64,000 nucleotides of DNA from Phytoactinopolyspora halotolerans (GTDB lineage: Bacteria > Actinomycetota > Actinomycetes > Jiangellales > Jiangellaceae), in the NCBI RefSeq assembly GCF_010550675.1, contig NZ_JAAGOA010000003.1:310001-374000 (forward strand), in the 5' to 3' direction. Position 1 is the stretch's first letter. Each line of letters begins with the position of its first letter. Positions 1 to 8,579 of this stretch are shown one piece after another. Both the position numbers and the translations under genes were made by a program. The notes beneath the pieces were generated by a model, which was not told where the DNA came from, did not search any database, and saw nothing but the letters and a program-made list of their open reading frames with translations.

Positions 1-1267
1 CCACGAACAGCGCGGTGGTCGCATACAGGCCGGCCAGCAGCGGGGTGACGTACTGCGTGAGCAGGTAGACCAGCAGGACGAACGGCACCAGAAAGTGGAA
101 TCCTCCGGTGAGCACGGCCTTCAGCCGGGGCAGGCTCTCTTTCGGCAGGCCCTCGATGCCGTGCTTGCGGGCCAGGATGTCGACGAACAGGAAGACCACG
201 GCGAAGTACATCAGGGCCGGGATGATCGCCACTTTCACGATCTCGGTGTACGGCACGCCGATGTACTCGGCCATGACGAACGCCCCGGCGCCCATGATCG
301 GCGGGAGCAACTGCCCGCCGGTGGACGCGGCCGCCTCCACGCCTCCCGCCTCGTGTGGCTTATAGCCGACCTTCTTCATCAGCGGGATGGTGAACGCGCC
401 GGTGGTGACCGTGTTGGCGATGGCACTTCCGGAGACCGAGCCCATCATGGCGCTGCCGACGACGGCGCCCTTCGCCGGACCGCCCCGGTATCGGCCGGTG
501 AGCACATAGGCGATGTCGATGAAGAACGCGCCGCCGCCGGTCTTCTGCAGCATGGCGCCGAACAGGATGAACATGAAGACGAACGTCGCCGCGACGCCCA
601 GCGCCAGCCCGAAGATACCCTCCTGGGAGAGATAGCTGTGGTAGACGATGCGCTGGAACGTGTACCCGTCGTGGTAGAGGTCTCCGGGCATGAACGGACC
701 GGTCCACGCGTAGAGCATGAAGCTGAAGACCAGCACGGCCATGAACAGGCCGATCGCGCGCCGGCACGCCTCCAGGAGCAGCACGATGGCGACAGTGCCC
801 ATTGCGAGGTCGAGGTCGGTCGGGGCGCCGAAGCGGGTCACGATCTCGTCGAAGTACACCACCGGGTAGACGCTGACGGTCACGGCGGCGACGCAGAGGC
901 TCAGGTCGACCACGGCCATAGGCCACCGGCGCGCCCACGAGCCCTGACCGGCTGGGCGGATCAGGAAGACGAGGACGAGGATGAACATCAGGTGCAGCAC
1001 CCGTTGCAGGTACGCATCCAGCTCCAGGCTGATCGCGGTGTAGATCTGGAAACCGCCGAGCCCGAGCGAGATGAGCAGCAGGGCGACGCCGGCGACCAGA
1101 CCGGAGCGACCTTCGCCCCAACGAGCGGCCGCCAGCTGGCGCCACAACGGATCCGGCCCGCCCGTCTCCCCGGACGGGTCGACGAACCGATCCGGTCCGG
1201 CCGCGGTCGGCATCGCCGATGTGGCCGATGTGGCCGGTGCTGTCGGCCGCGATGCGTGCGTGCCCAT
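1..1267 (-). CDS. TRAP transporter fused permease (4TM/12TM), 3' end cut by window edge
   Basis: Membrane permease of a tripartite ATP-independent periplasmic (TRAP) transporter of the TAXI class, importing an unidentified solute, probably an organic acid, with ion symport. I translated about 422 codons with no stop. A hydrophilic N-terminus of about 50 residues is followed by many hydrophobic helices and the glycine/serine-rich segment with MGSVSGSAIANTVTTGAF, typical of the large subunit (DctM-like) half of fused TRAP permeases. The ATG at 1267 has GGAGGA just upstream. The gene lies 25 bp behind the DUF1850 gene and follows the TAXI receptor gene, so one operon is likely. The C-terminus is outside the window. 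The family call is firm; the substrate is unknown. Confidence 0.88.
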   Translation of the reverse strand, partial: MGTHASRPTAPATSATSAMPTAAGPDRFVDPSGETGGPDPLWRQLAAARWGEGRSGLVAGVALLLISLGLGGFQIYTAISLELDAYLQRVLHLMFILVLVFLIRPAGQGSWARRWPMAVVDLSLCVAAVTVSVYPVVYFDEIVTRFGAPTDLDLAMGTVAIVLLLEACRRAIGLFMAVLVFSFMLYAWTGPFMPGDLYHDGYTFQRIVYHSYLSQEGIFGLALGVAATFVFMFILFGAMLQKTGGGAFFIDIAYVLTGRYRGGPAKGAVVGSAMMGSVSGSAIANTVTTGAFTIPLMKKVGYKPHEAGGVEAAASTGGQLLPPIMGAGAFVMAEYIGVPYTEIVKVAIIPALMYFAVVFLFVDILARKHGIEGLPKESLPRLKAVLTGGFHFLVPFVLLVYLLTQYVTPLLAGLYATTALFV

Positions 1268-1292
1268 GCGTTCCTCCATCTGCCAGAACGAA

Positions 1293-1823
1293 CTATTCGC
1301 CGCAGCTCACGCCGTCGATCGACGACGTCATCAGCTGCAGGGTGGAGACCCGGACCGGCCGGACGGTGACGCGCTGTCGCTCCCAGCAGCGCGACAGCGC
1401 TACGTGCGTATCGCCGACCTGCAAGCGGTGGTCCACCGCGGCACTGCCGACCCGCAGCACGAGGTCACCGATCTCCCGCTCCAGGCCCCGGATCTCCCAC
1501 CAGTCGCCCGCGTCGTGCCCGGTGCCCACACCGGGCATGTGCCCCATGCCCGCGCCGAACTGCACCAACCGGGTCGAGTCCTGGACGATCCGCCCGTCCT
1601 CGACGTGGTACCAGTCCTGGATCGGGAGGTGATCCACGGAATGCACGAACGTCAGGCCGAACGCCTCGCCGTCGTCGAGCCGCACGTAGCCTGCGGTGCC
1701 GCCGTCCGGAGCGATCGAGAGCGCCGGCCAGACCGGCCAGGCCAGGGCGATCAAGACCAGCGCGGGCGCGGCGGCCGCCGCGAGGGCGATCCGCGCAACC
1801 CGGCTGATACGTGAGCGGTTCAT
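1293..1823 (-). CDS. DUF1850 domain protein, TRAP-transporter accessory
   Basis: Small exported or membrane-anchored protein of the DUF1850 family, which is typically encoded between a TAXI receptor and a fused TRAP permease; its biochemical role is not established. The N-terminus is basic followed by a hydrophobic stretch rich in Ala/Leu/Val (signal peptide or anchor), then a beta-rich domain with FVHSVDHLPIQDWY, a pattern seen in DUF1850 proteins. I chose the ATG at 1823 because AGGA lies about 7 bases upstream; an in-frame GTG at 1856 would add 11 residues but has no visible ribosome site. It sits between receptor and permease on the same strand, which supports a transport-complex role. 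Confidence 0.75.
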   Translation of the reverse strand: MNRSRISRVARIALAAAAAPALVLIALAWPVWPALSIAPDGGTAGYVRLDDGEAFGLTFVHSVDHLPIQDWYHVEDGRIVQDSTRLVQFGAGMGHMPGVGTGHDAGDWWEIRGLEREIGDLVLRVGSAAVDHRLQVGDTHVALSRCWERQRVTVRPVRVSTLQLMTSSIDGVSCGE

Positions 1824-1890
1824 CGACGATCCTGAGACGGTCGGACGGTCTGACACGGTCGGACGGGTTGCCGGACGGTCGGCCGGCCGG

Positions 1891-2910
1891 TCAGGGACGC
1901 AGCTCGTCGGGGATCTCGACCCCCTGCTCCTCCGCGTACCTGATCAGGCCGGGGTGCAGCGGAACCGGGCTGTTCTCCAGGGTCTCCAGGGTGAGGTAGT
2001 CGGCCGCGCCCGCGTATACCTGGCTGATCGTCTCGACGTTCTCGTAGAGGGCCGACGCCAGCTCGTAGCCGCGATCCTCGGACATGTCGGAACTGACCGA
2101 GACGACGTTCCACAACGCGATCGTCGAGACGTCGTCGTCGATGGTGGAATACGTGTCCGCGCTGATCGTGTGCGGCGTGTAGAACGGGTACTGGTCGGTG
2201 ACGGCGGCGACCTCGTCATCGCACATCGGGATCAGATGGATCGGGTCGGTGGCCTCCAGCTCACTGAGCGAGCCGTGCCCCTCGCCGACCACCCAGGACC
2301 CGGCGTCCAGTTGCCCCTCGCGTAGCGCACGGGCGGTCTCGGCGTAGGCGTAGCGCTGCCGCGAGATGTCGCTGTCGGTGGACATGCCGAGCGCGTCGAA
2401 GACGAGGTTGGTGGCGAGCTCATTGCCGCTGCCCGGCGCCCCGACCGAGAACCGGTGACCGGCCACGTCGCCGAAGCAGTCCAGGCCGAGGTCCTCGTCG
2501 ATCGCTGCGAGCGACACGGCGTGATACACGTTCGGGTACAGCACCATCAGCGTGTTGGTCTCCACCGCCGCGTCGGAGAACTCGCCGTCGCCGTGGTAGG
2601 CCTGGTAGACCACATCGCCCTGGGCGATCGCCAGGTCGCTGTCGCCGGCGTCGAGCAGCCGGATGTTCTCCACCGAGGCGCCGGTCGATTCGGCGCTGGC
2701 GTTGACGCCGTCCACGGAGTCCTTGATGATCTCCGCCATGGCCCCGCCGATCGGGTAGTACAGGCCGGACGTGGTGCCGGTGGCGATGGACAGACTGCCC
2801 GACTCGCCGTCGTCGTCGTCACTGCTGTTGGCCGGCTGCGAGCACGCGGCGAGAACCAGCCCGGCGGTGACGGTGCCGATGCAGGCGGCGTACCGATGTC
2901 GAGGTCGCAT
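1891..2910 (-). CDS. TAXI-family TRAP transporter solute-binding lipoprotein
   Basis: Extracytoplasmic substrate receptor feeding the TRAP permease encoded downstream. The 339-residue product begins with a lipoprotein signal ending in LVLAAC (Cys23 lipidated), then SLSIATGTTSGLYYPIGGA, the hallmark start of TAXI receptors. ENIRLLDAGDSDLAIAQGD and FSVGAPGSGNE correspond to the ligand-binding core. A strong ribosome site (AAGGAG) precedes the ATG. First gene of a probable receptor / DUF1850 / permease operon reading leftwards. The ligand cannot be deduced; characterised TAXI receptors are few and bind organic acids such as glutamate. Confidence 0.9.
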   Translation of the reverse strand: MRPRHRYAACIGTVTAGLVLAACSQPANSSDDDDGESGSLSIATGTTSGLYYPIGGAMAEIIKDSVDGVNASAESTGASVENIRLLDAGDSDLAIAQGDVVYQAYHGDGEFSDAAVETNTLMVLYPNVYHAVSLAAIDEDLGLDCFGDVAGHRFSVGAPGSGNELATNLVFDALGMSTDSDISRQRYAYAETARALREGQLDAGSWVVGEGHGSLSELEATDPIHLIPMCDDEVAAVTDQYPFYTPHTISADTYSTIDDDVSTIALWNVVSVSSDMSEDRGYELASALYENVETISQVYAGAADYLTLETLENSPVPLHPGLIRYAEEQGVEIPDELRP

Positions 2911-3052
2911 GGAGCGCTCCTTCTCGTCGTCGAGGTCTTCGGTGCGCGGATGGCGGTGTGTGACCGGTGGGTGCCCGGTGTGACCGCCGTCACCGTGGTG
3001 CCAGGGACGGTAACGGCCAATCGCGGCGCGTTGCGGATCCGCGGACCGGAGT

Positions 3053-3074
3053 TGAGGAAGCTCTGAGGTTCATC
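3053..3074 (+). promoter_or_regulatory. 11-bp direct repeat, candidate response-regulator site
   Basis: Two head-to-tail copies, TGAGGAAGCTC then TGAGGTTCATC, stand 30 bases before the second TAXI gene in the region between two divergent TAXI genes. Tandem half-sites with an 11-bp period are the usual binding pattern of OmpR/PhoB-type regulators, and such a regulator is encoded at 5538-6212. Binding is inferred, not shown. Confidence 0.35.
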
Positions 3075-3103
3075 CCCGGCCGCTGGACCGCTATGGTCGG
3101 CGC

Positions 3104-4054
3104 ATGCGACGGTTCCTGGCGAAGCTCGCGGCGGGCGTTGCGGCGTTCGCCTTGCTGCTGGCCGCGTGCTCGGACGAGGGTCCGGAGGGCCCGTTGCGGA
3201 TCGCCACCGGCGGCAGCGGAGGCGTGTACTACGAGTACGGGAACGGCCTGGCCGACGTCGTCGACGCACACCTGCCGGACCTGCAGCCGGAGGTGCTGAC
3301 CACGGCGGCGTCGCTGGAGAACATCCGGATGGTGGTCGCGGGCGAGGCTGAGATCGGGTTCAGCCTGGCCGACTCGGTCGAACTGGCCGTGATCGGTGCC
3401 GAGCCGTTCGACCAGCCGCAGCCGATCCGGGCGCTGGCCCGCCTCTATGACAACTACGTCCATCTGGCCGTGACGGCCGACTCCGATATCCGGACCCTCG
3501 CGGACCTGCGGGGACATCCGGTCTCGACGGGCGCCGCAGACTCCGGCACCGAGGTGATCGTCAACCGCCTGCTCCAGGTGGCGGAGATGGACCCGGCCGT
3601 GGACCTGCAGCGGCATCGGCTGAATATCGACGAGTCGGCGGCGGCGTTGATGAACGGTGAGATCACCGCGTTCTTCTTCTCCGCCGGATTGCCGACCGAG
3701 GCGATCCGGCGCCTCGCCGACGAGGACGAGATCAGGCTGATCGACCTGGCGGAGATGGCGCCGGTGATGCGGTCCGAGTACGGCGAGCTCTATTCGGAGC
3801 GGAGCATCCCGCACTCGGTGTATGGGCTGTTGCCGATCACCACCATCGGCGTACCCAATTACCTGGTGGTCTCGGCGGAGATGGACGACTCGCTGGCGTA
3901 TGCGCTGACCGAGCTGCTGTTCAGCGCGCGGGACGAGCTTGCCGAGGCGCACCCGGAGGCGCGCCGCCTCAACCTGCGCGCCGCGTTCTCCACCTATCCG
4001 GTGGAGTTACACCCCGGCGCCGTGGAGTACTACCGGGATGCGCGCAGGTCCTGA
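3104..4054 (+). CDS. Second TAXI-family solute-binding lipoprotein, divergent from the transporter
   Basis: A 316-residue lipoprotein with signal ending ALLLAAC (Cys22), then PLRIATGGSGGVYYEYG, the same TAXI signature as the receptor at 1891-2910. It keeps the central ENIRMVVAGEAEIGFSLAD and GAADSGTE motifs but overall is a distant paralogue. It is transcribed away from the transporter operon and converges on the sensor-kinase gene, with a 52-bp gap. No permease accompanies it. It may therefore be an alternative receptor for the same permease, or a periplasmic sensor partner for the neighbouring histidine kinase; the latter is inference from position. The ribosome site is poor (GGTCGGCGC before the ATG). 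Confidence 0.85.
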   Translation: MRRFLAKLAAGVAAFALLLAACSDEGPEGPLRIATGGSGGVYYEYGNGLADVVDAHLPDLQPEVLTTAASLENIRMVVAGEAEIGFSLADSVELAVIGAEPFDQPQPIRALARLYDNYVHLAVTADSDIRTLADLRGHPVSTGAADSGTEVIVNRLLQVAEMDPAVDLQRHRLNIDESAAALMNGEITAFFFSAGLPTEAIRRLADEDEIRLIDLAEMAPVMRSEYGELYSERSIPHSVYGLLPITTIGVPNYLVVSAEMDDSLAYALTELLFSARDELAEAHPEARRLNLRAAFSTYPVELHPGAVEYYRDARRS

Positions 4055-4106
4055 TCCGGGCATGGCACGCTCGGGGCCTCCACATACGTGGACAAGACGG
4101 ACGCGA

Positions 4107-5531
4107 TCACGTGCGCTCGGCGTGCCATGCCGGGGCGCGGGCGTCGTCGGCGGTCGTTCCATTCACGACGAGCCGCAGTCGGAGCCGGGCGTCGATGCCT
4201 CCGGTATCGGCGGGTAGCAGCGTCAGATCGCCCTCGCACGCATCGGCGAGTTCCCGGACGATGGCCAGGCCGAGGCCGGAGCCGGGCGTGTTCTGGTGGT
4301 CCGGGCTGCGCCAGAACCGGGTGCCCGCCTGCTCGCGTTCGTCCTCGCTCAACCCCGGCCCCTCATCGATGACGTGGATCTCGGCCGTGTCGCCGTCGCG
4401 GCGTAGATCGACGACGACGTGGCCCCCGCTCGGGGTGAACTTCAACGCGTTGTCGAGCAGCGCGTCCAAGCACTGCCCGACGACGTCGTCGGTGGCGAGT
4501 ACCCGGTGGCCGAGGCGGGCACCACGTGCCAGCAGGACCCCGCTCTCGGAGGCCATCGGTTGCCAGCCGGCGATCCGGTCGTCCACCAGCCGGTCGACGT
4601 CCACCTCCGTGAGCTGCAGCGGTGTGCCCTCCGCACGGGCCAGGGTGAGCAGGCCGCTGAGGATCTGTGCCAGCCGGTTGATCTCGGCGACGGTGAGGCT
4701 GTGCTCCCGCTGGCCGCTGGGCCGCACGTGCTCGGCCAGGTTCTCCAGCCGGAGCCGCAGCACACCCAGGGGGGTGCGCATCTGGTGACTCGCCTGGGAG
4801 ACGAACGCCTTCTGCCGGTTCAACGTCCCGGTGACCGTGTCCGCCATCGCGTTGAAGGACGCCGCGAGCCGGCGCAACTCGCTTGGGCCCTCGTCCTCGG
4901 GAACCCGGGCGTCCAAGGCGCCGGCGCTGATGTCGTGCGCCACGGTATCGAGGTCATGTACCGGGCGGAGTGTCCAGCGTGCCAGCCCGAGCGCGACCAG
5001 CGACGCGGCGGCCATCGCCGCGCACCCGACCCCGCCCAGCACGATCCATTGGTTGCGGATGTGACCGCTGAGCTCGTCGGTCGGCGCGACCGTGAGCGCC
5101 ACCCCGATCACCTCGCCGCCCCGGCCGACCGGTTCCACCAGCACCAGCGGGCGGGTCGTCCACGGCCACACGACCTGCTCGATGCCGGAACGTTCACCGG
5201 CTAATCCGGCGTTCATCCGGCGCCGCACCTCGTCGTCGGCGAGCGGCAGGTCGTCTCGGGAGGCCGCGATCACTTCGCCGTTGATATCCAGGACGGCCGC
5301 GCCGACGTCGAACAGCTCGTCGTAGCGGGAGATCTCGTCCTGCAGCGTCACCGTCTCGTTGGAGCGCAGTGCCGGGTCCGCCATCGACGCGAACCGCGCG
5401 GTGTCGTTCAGCTGGTCGATGAAGACGGCCTGCGTCTCGCGGGTCGCGATCGACACCGCGTACGGAACCGCCACCGCCAGCAGGACCGCGGCGGCCATCA
5501 ACAGGTAGACGACGAGTAGCCGGCGCCGCAT
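4107..5531 (-). CDS. Sensor histidine kinase
   Basis: Membrane sensor kinase of a two-component system. Order in the 474 residues: TM helix about 5-27; extracytoplasmic sensor about 28-160; TM helix about 163-185; HAMP about 187-240; dimerisation/phosphoacceptor domain with SHQMRTPLG (His249); ATPase domain with N box DNALKF (Asn361), DEGPGL and GSGLGLAIV. All catalytic boxes are intact. It is encoded 6 bp after its response regulator, so the two are co-transcribed. The nearby TAXI/TRAP genes suggest control of solute uptake, as in other carboxylate transporters with dedicated kinases, but the ligand is unknown. Confidence 0.93.
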   Translation of the reverse strand: MRRRLLVVYLLMAAAVLLAVAVPYAVSIATRETQAVFIDQLNDTARFASMADPALRSNETVTLQDEISRYDELFDVGAAVLDINGEVIAASRDDLPLADDEVRRRMNAGLAGERSGIEQVVWPWTTRPLVLVEPVGRGGEVIGVALTVAPTDELSGHIRNQWIVLGGVGCAAMAAASLVALGLARWTLRPVHDLDTVAHDISAGALDARVPEDEGPSELRRLAASFNAMADTVTGTLNRQKAFVSQASHQMRTPLGVLRLRLENLAEHVRPSGQREHSLTVAEINRLAQILSGLLTLARAEGTPLQLTEVDVDRLVDDRIAGWQPMASESGVLLARGARLGHRVLATDDVVGQCLDALLDNALKFTPSGGHVVVDLRRDGDTAEIHVIDEGPGLSEDEREQAGTRFWRSPDHQNTPGSGLGLAIVRELADACEGDLTLLPADTGGIDARLRLRLVVNGTTADDARAPAWHAERT

Positions 5532-5537
5532 GCGCGA

Positions 5538-6212
5538 TCAGTCCGGCATCTCGGGGACCACGGCCAGCCGGTAGCCCACACCGCGGACGGTCTCGATCAG
5601 TTGTGGGGCGCCGAGCTTGGCGCGCAGGCTGGCGACGTGCACCTCGAGGGTGCGGCCGACACCGCGCCAGCTGGTCTGCCACACCTGGGCCAGGATGTGT
5701 TCGCGGGAGAGCACCGCACCTTCGGCGCGCACCAGCGCAGTGAGCAGGTCGAACTCTTTGCGGGTCAGGTTCACCGGTGTGCCGTTCCGATAGACGGCGT
5801 GCTCGGCGAGGTCGATCTCCAGGCTGCCGACGCGGATCCGCTGCCCGGGCGGGGGAGCGGCGGAATGGGCCCTGCGCAGGACGGCGTCCATCCTGGCTGA
5901 GAGCTCGGCCATGCCGAACGGTTTGACGACGTAGTCATCCGCGCCGTTGCGTAGCCCCAGCACCCGCTGCGGCTCGTCGCCGCGTGCCGTCACGGCGATC
6001 ACCCCGACGGGACTGCGCTGCCGGATCTTGCGTAACACGTCGATGCCGTCCATGTCCGGAAGACCGAGGTCGAGCAGGACCAGATCCACGGTGGGTGCGG
6101 TGAGGGCCTGTTCGCCGGAGGCGGCTCGCAGCACTTCGTGGCCGTGCCGGCGCAGCGCTGTCGTCAGCGCGTCGGCAAAGCTGTTGTCATCCTCGACCAG
6201 CAGCACCCGCAT
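5538..6212 (-). CDS. OmpR/PhoB-family response regulator
   Basis: DNA-binding partner of the kinase at 4107-5531. The receiver domain carries VEDD, phospho-accepting Asp48 in LLDLGLPD, Thr/Ala switch VTARG and Lys97 in VKPF. The C-terminal winged helix contains LTRKEFDLL, VHVASLRAKL and the terminal TVRGVGYRL typical of OmpR-type domains. Length of 224 residues is standard. The ATG at 6212 is followed at once by RVLLVEDD, fixing the start. It is the first gene of the regulator/kinase pair; the 245 bp upstream hold a palindrome at 6328-6377 and the divergent cold-shock gene. Confidence 0.95.
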   Translation of the reverse strand: MRVLLVEDDNSFADALTTALRRHGHEVLRAASGEQALTAPTVDLVLLDLGLPDMDGIDVLRKIRQRSPVGVIAVTARGDEPQRVLGLRNGADDYVVKPFGMAELSARMDAVLRRAHSAAPPPGQRIRVGSLEIDLAEHAVYRNGTPVNLTRKEFDLLTALVRAEGAVLSREHILAQVWQTSWRGVGRTLEVHVASLRAKLGAPQLIETVRGVGYRLAVVPEMPD

Positions 6213-6327
6213 GGTGACGTTGATGGTACTGGGTCATCCCGGCTCGGCCGGAACGGCTCGCGCTCGGCCTCGCGTGCTGGCCCCGCGTGCTGGCCTCGTG
6301 CGCTGGCCTCGCGCCCGTTCGGAGCTG

Positions 6328-6377
6328 GATGGGATACGCGTTTGGTGGGTTACAGCGCCCCAAACGCGCATCCCATC
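6328..6377. repeat. Intergenic palindrome, family A copy 1
   Basis: 18-bp arms, GATGGGATACGCGTTTGG at 6328-6345 and its complement at 6360-6377, with one mismatch, around a 14-base loop. The same core GATGGGATGCGC..TTTGG recurs as a perfect 20-bp hairpin at 50182-50231. This copy lies between divergent genes (response regulator and cold-shock protein), so it cannot be a simple terminator for either. Confidence 0.8.
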
Positions 6378-6457
6378 AGTCATGACCGGGCCGGAATGGG
6401 TATCCCTTCGGCGGGGTATCCGGGGCTCAGAACGATGCTCCACCGGGGGTGATCCGG

Positions 6458-6667
6458 ATGCCGACAGGCACAGTGAAATGGTTCGACAGCGGTAAGGGTT
6501 ACGGCTTCATCGCACCCGACGAGGGCGACGACGACGTCTTCGTGCACTACACCGCCATCGTGAGCACCGGCGGCTTCCGTACGCTGGAGGACGGTCAGCG
6601 CGTGCAGTTCGACGTCACGCGCGGTGATCGGGGCAATCAAGCGGACAACGTCAGCCCGATCAGTTGA
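6458..6667 (+). CDS. Cold-shock-domain RNA chaperone, CspA family
   Basis: A 69-residue single cold-shock-domain protein that binds single-stranded RNA/DNA and melts secondary structure. The OB fold shows KWFDSGKGYGFI (RNP1) and DDVFVHYTAI (RNP2), both intact. The start is the ATG at 6458, giving the family-typical MPTGTVKWF; an in-frame GTG at 6449 is less likely. The GGGGGTG at 6445-6451 can serve as ribosome site. It lies 78 bp before a DEAD-box helicase on the same strand; cold-shock protein plus helicase is a common cold-adaptation pairing, though co-transcription here is inference. Confidence 0.94.
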   Translation: MPTGTVKWFDSGKGYGFIAPDEGDDDVFVHYTAIVSTGGFRTLEDGQRVQFDVTRGDRGNQADNVSPIS

Positions 6668-6745
6668 CCAGGCGGGTTAGCCAGGTCGGTACGCCGCGTA
6701 CGCTGAGCGTTCAGACAACCGGCGGCAGAGGTCAGGAGAGCGTTG

Positions 6746-8536
6746 ATGACGGTGAGCGAGACCGAGGCAACGGATGGTTTCGCGGAGCTGGCGCTGCGAC
6801 CAGAGCTGCTGGGGGCCCTGTCGAGCCTGGGCTACGAAGAACCCACGCCCATCCAGCGAGAGGCGATACCGCCGCTGGTGCACGGTCGTGACCTGCTCGG
6901 TCAGGCCGCGACCGGAACCGGGAAGACGGCGGCGTTCGCCTTGCCCGCGTTGCAGCGCATGGCCGAAGCGCCGCGCTCGCCGGAACCCACGACCCTGGTG
7001 CTGGTGCCCACGCGTGAGCTGGCGATGCAGGTCTCCGAGGCGTTCCACCGCTACGGTCGAGAGCTGGGTGTCCGGGTGCTGCCGATCTATGGTGGGCAAC
7101 CCATCGGCACCCAGCTGAGATCGCTCGACCGCGGCGTCGATGTGGTGGTCGCGACGCCTGGGCGCGCACTCGACCACATCGCCCGCGGCTCGCTACGCCT
7201 GGACGACGTGCGGACGGTCGTGCTGGACGAGGCGGACGAGATGCTCGACATGGGGTTCGCCGAGGACATCGAGGCCCTGCTCGATCAGACGCCGACGAGC
7301 CGGCAGACGGTGCTCTTCTCGGCCACGATGCCGCACCGGATTGAGCGGATCGCGCAGCGCCACCTGCGGGACCCGGTGCGGATCGAGATGGGGCGCGCAT
7401 CGGCGCCGTCGGGCGAACCGCCGCGGGTCCGGCAGACCGCCTACGTGGTCGCTCGCCAGTACAAGTCCGCCGCGCTCGGCCGGATTCTGGACCTCGAGGC
7501 GCCGTCCGCGGCGATCGTCTTCTGCCGAACCCGGGAGGAAGTGGATCAGCTCACGGAGACGTTGAGCGGCCGCGGCTACCGTGCGGAGGCGCTGCACGGC
7601 GGGATGAGCCAGGAACAGCGGGACAAGGTCATGGGACGGCTACGCCGGGAGGCGGCCGACCTGTTGGTGGCCACCGACGTGGCGGCACGCGGGCTCGACG
7701 TCGAACACCTCACGCACGTCGTCAACTACAACGTCCCGTCGGACCCGGACGCGTACGTGCACCGCGTGGGCCGGGTCGGCCGTGCCGGTCGGGAGGGCGT
7801 GGCGATCACGCTCGTGGAACCCCGCGAGCACCGGATGCTGAAGTCGATCGAGCGGACGGCGAAGCAGCGGATCCGGGTGGAGCAGCTGCCCACCGTCGCG
7901 GATCTGCGTATCCGGCGGCTCGAGCTGACCAGGGGCGCGCTGCAGGAAGCCCTGATGGACGGCGATGATCTGGAACGTTTCCGGGTGGTCGTGGAGGGCC
8001 TCGCCGAGGAATTCGACGTCATGGACGTGGCCCTGGCGGCGGTCAAGCTGGCGCACGACGCCAGCGGCGAGACGGCCGACGAGGTGGAGATCCCGGACGC
8101 CGCCGACGTCGCGACGAGGTCGAAGCCACGACGTCGCGGGGCCGACGGAGGCGACGGATGGCGACGCCGCACGGACGGCATGACACGGATCTTCGTCGGC
8201 GGCGGACGCCATGCCGGGGTGCGGCCGCAGGATCTGGTCGGCGCCATCGCGGGTGAGTCGCAGCTCAGCGGCCGGGAGATCGGTGCCATCGACATCGCGG
8301 ACCGGTTCTCCCTGGTGGAGGTCCCCGAGTCCGCCGCCGACGACGTGATCGCGGCGCTGCGGCGGACCACCATCAAGGGGCGGAAGATCACCGTGCGCCG
8401 TGAGCGTGACGCGGGAGGCGGTACGCGAGGCGTAGGACGCGCGCAGCGTGACACAGGGCGCGACGAACGAGGGGCAGGACGCGGCGAACGTGACTCGGGC
8501 CGCCGTGGAGGCACCGCCGGGAAACCTCGCCGGTAG
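6746..8536 (+). CDS. DEAD-box ATP-dependent RNA helicase with DbpA-type RNA-binding tail
   Basis: RNA helicase of the CsdA/DeaD type, remodelling rRNA or mRNA structure. In 596 residues: Q motif around TPIQ (34-37), Walker A ATGTGKT (55-61), PTRELAMQ, DEAD at 161-164, SAT at 192-194, helicase C domain ending HRVGRVGRAGREG (canonical HRIGRTGR with small changes), a linker, then a DbpA RNA-binding domain about 471-545 beginning TRIFVGGGR. The tail after 545 is rich in Arg/Gly/Asp (RGxG-like), typical of actinobacterial homologues. AGGAGAG sits 5 bases before the ATG at 6746; a TTG directly in front is ignored. Follows cspA on the same strand. Confidence 0.95.
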   Translation: MTVSETEATDGFAELALRPELLGALSSLGYEEPTPIQREAIPPLVHGRDLLGQAATGTGKTAAFALPALQRMAEAPRSPEPTTLVLVPTRELAMQVSEAFHRYGRELGVRVLPIYGGQPIGTQLRSLDRGVDVVVATPGRALDHIARGSLRLDDVRTVVLDEADEMLDMGFAEDIEALLDQTPTSRQTVLFSATMPHRIERIAQRHLRDPVRIEMGRASAPSGEPPRVRQTAYVVARQYKSAALGRILDLEAPSAAIVFCRTREEVDQLTETLSGRGYRAEALHGGMSQEQRDKVMGRLRREAADLLVATDVAARGLDVEHLTHVVNYNVPSDPDAYVHRVGRVGRAGREGVAITLVEPREHRMLKSIERTAKQRIRVEQLPTVADLRIRRLELTRGALQEALMDGDDLERFRVVVEGLAEEFDVMDVALAAVKLAHDASGETADEVEIPDAADVATRSKPRRRGADGGDGWRRRTDGMTRIFVGGGRHAGVRPQDLVGAIAGESQLSGREIGAIDIADRFSLVEVPESAADDVIAALRRTTIKGRKITVRRERDAGGGTRGVGRAQRDTGRDERGAGRGERDSGRRGGTAGKPRR

Positions 8537-8579
8537 CGGAGCCTGTTCGCTTCCGTCCGGCGCGGACGGACCGGGGCAG

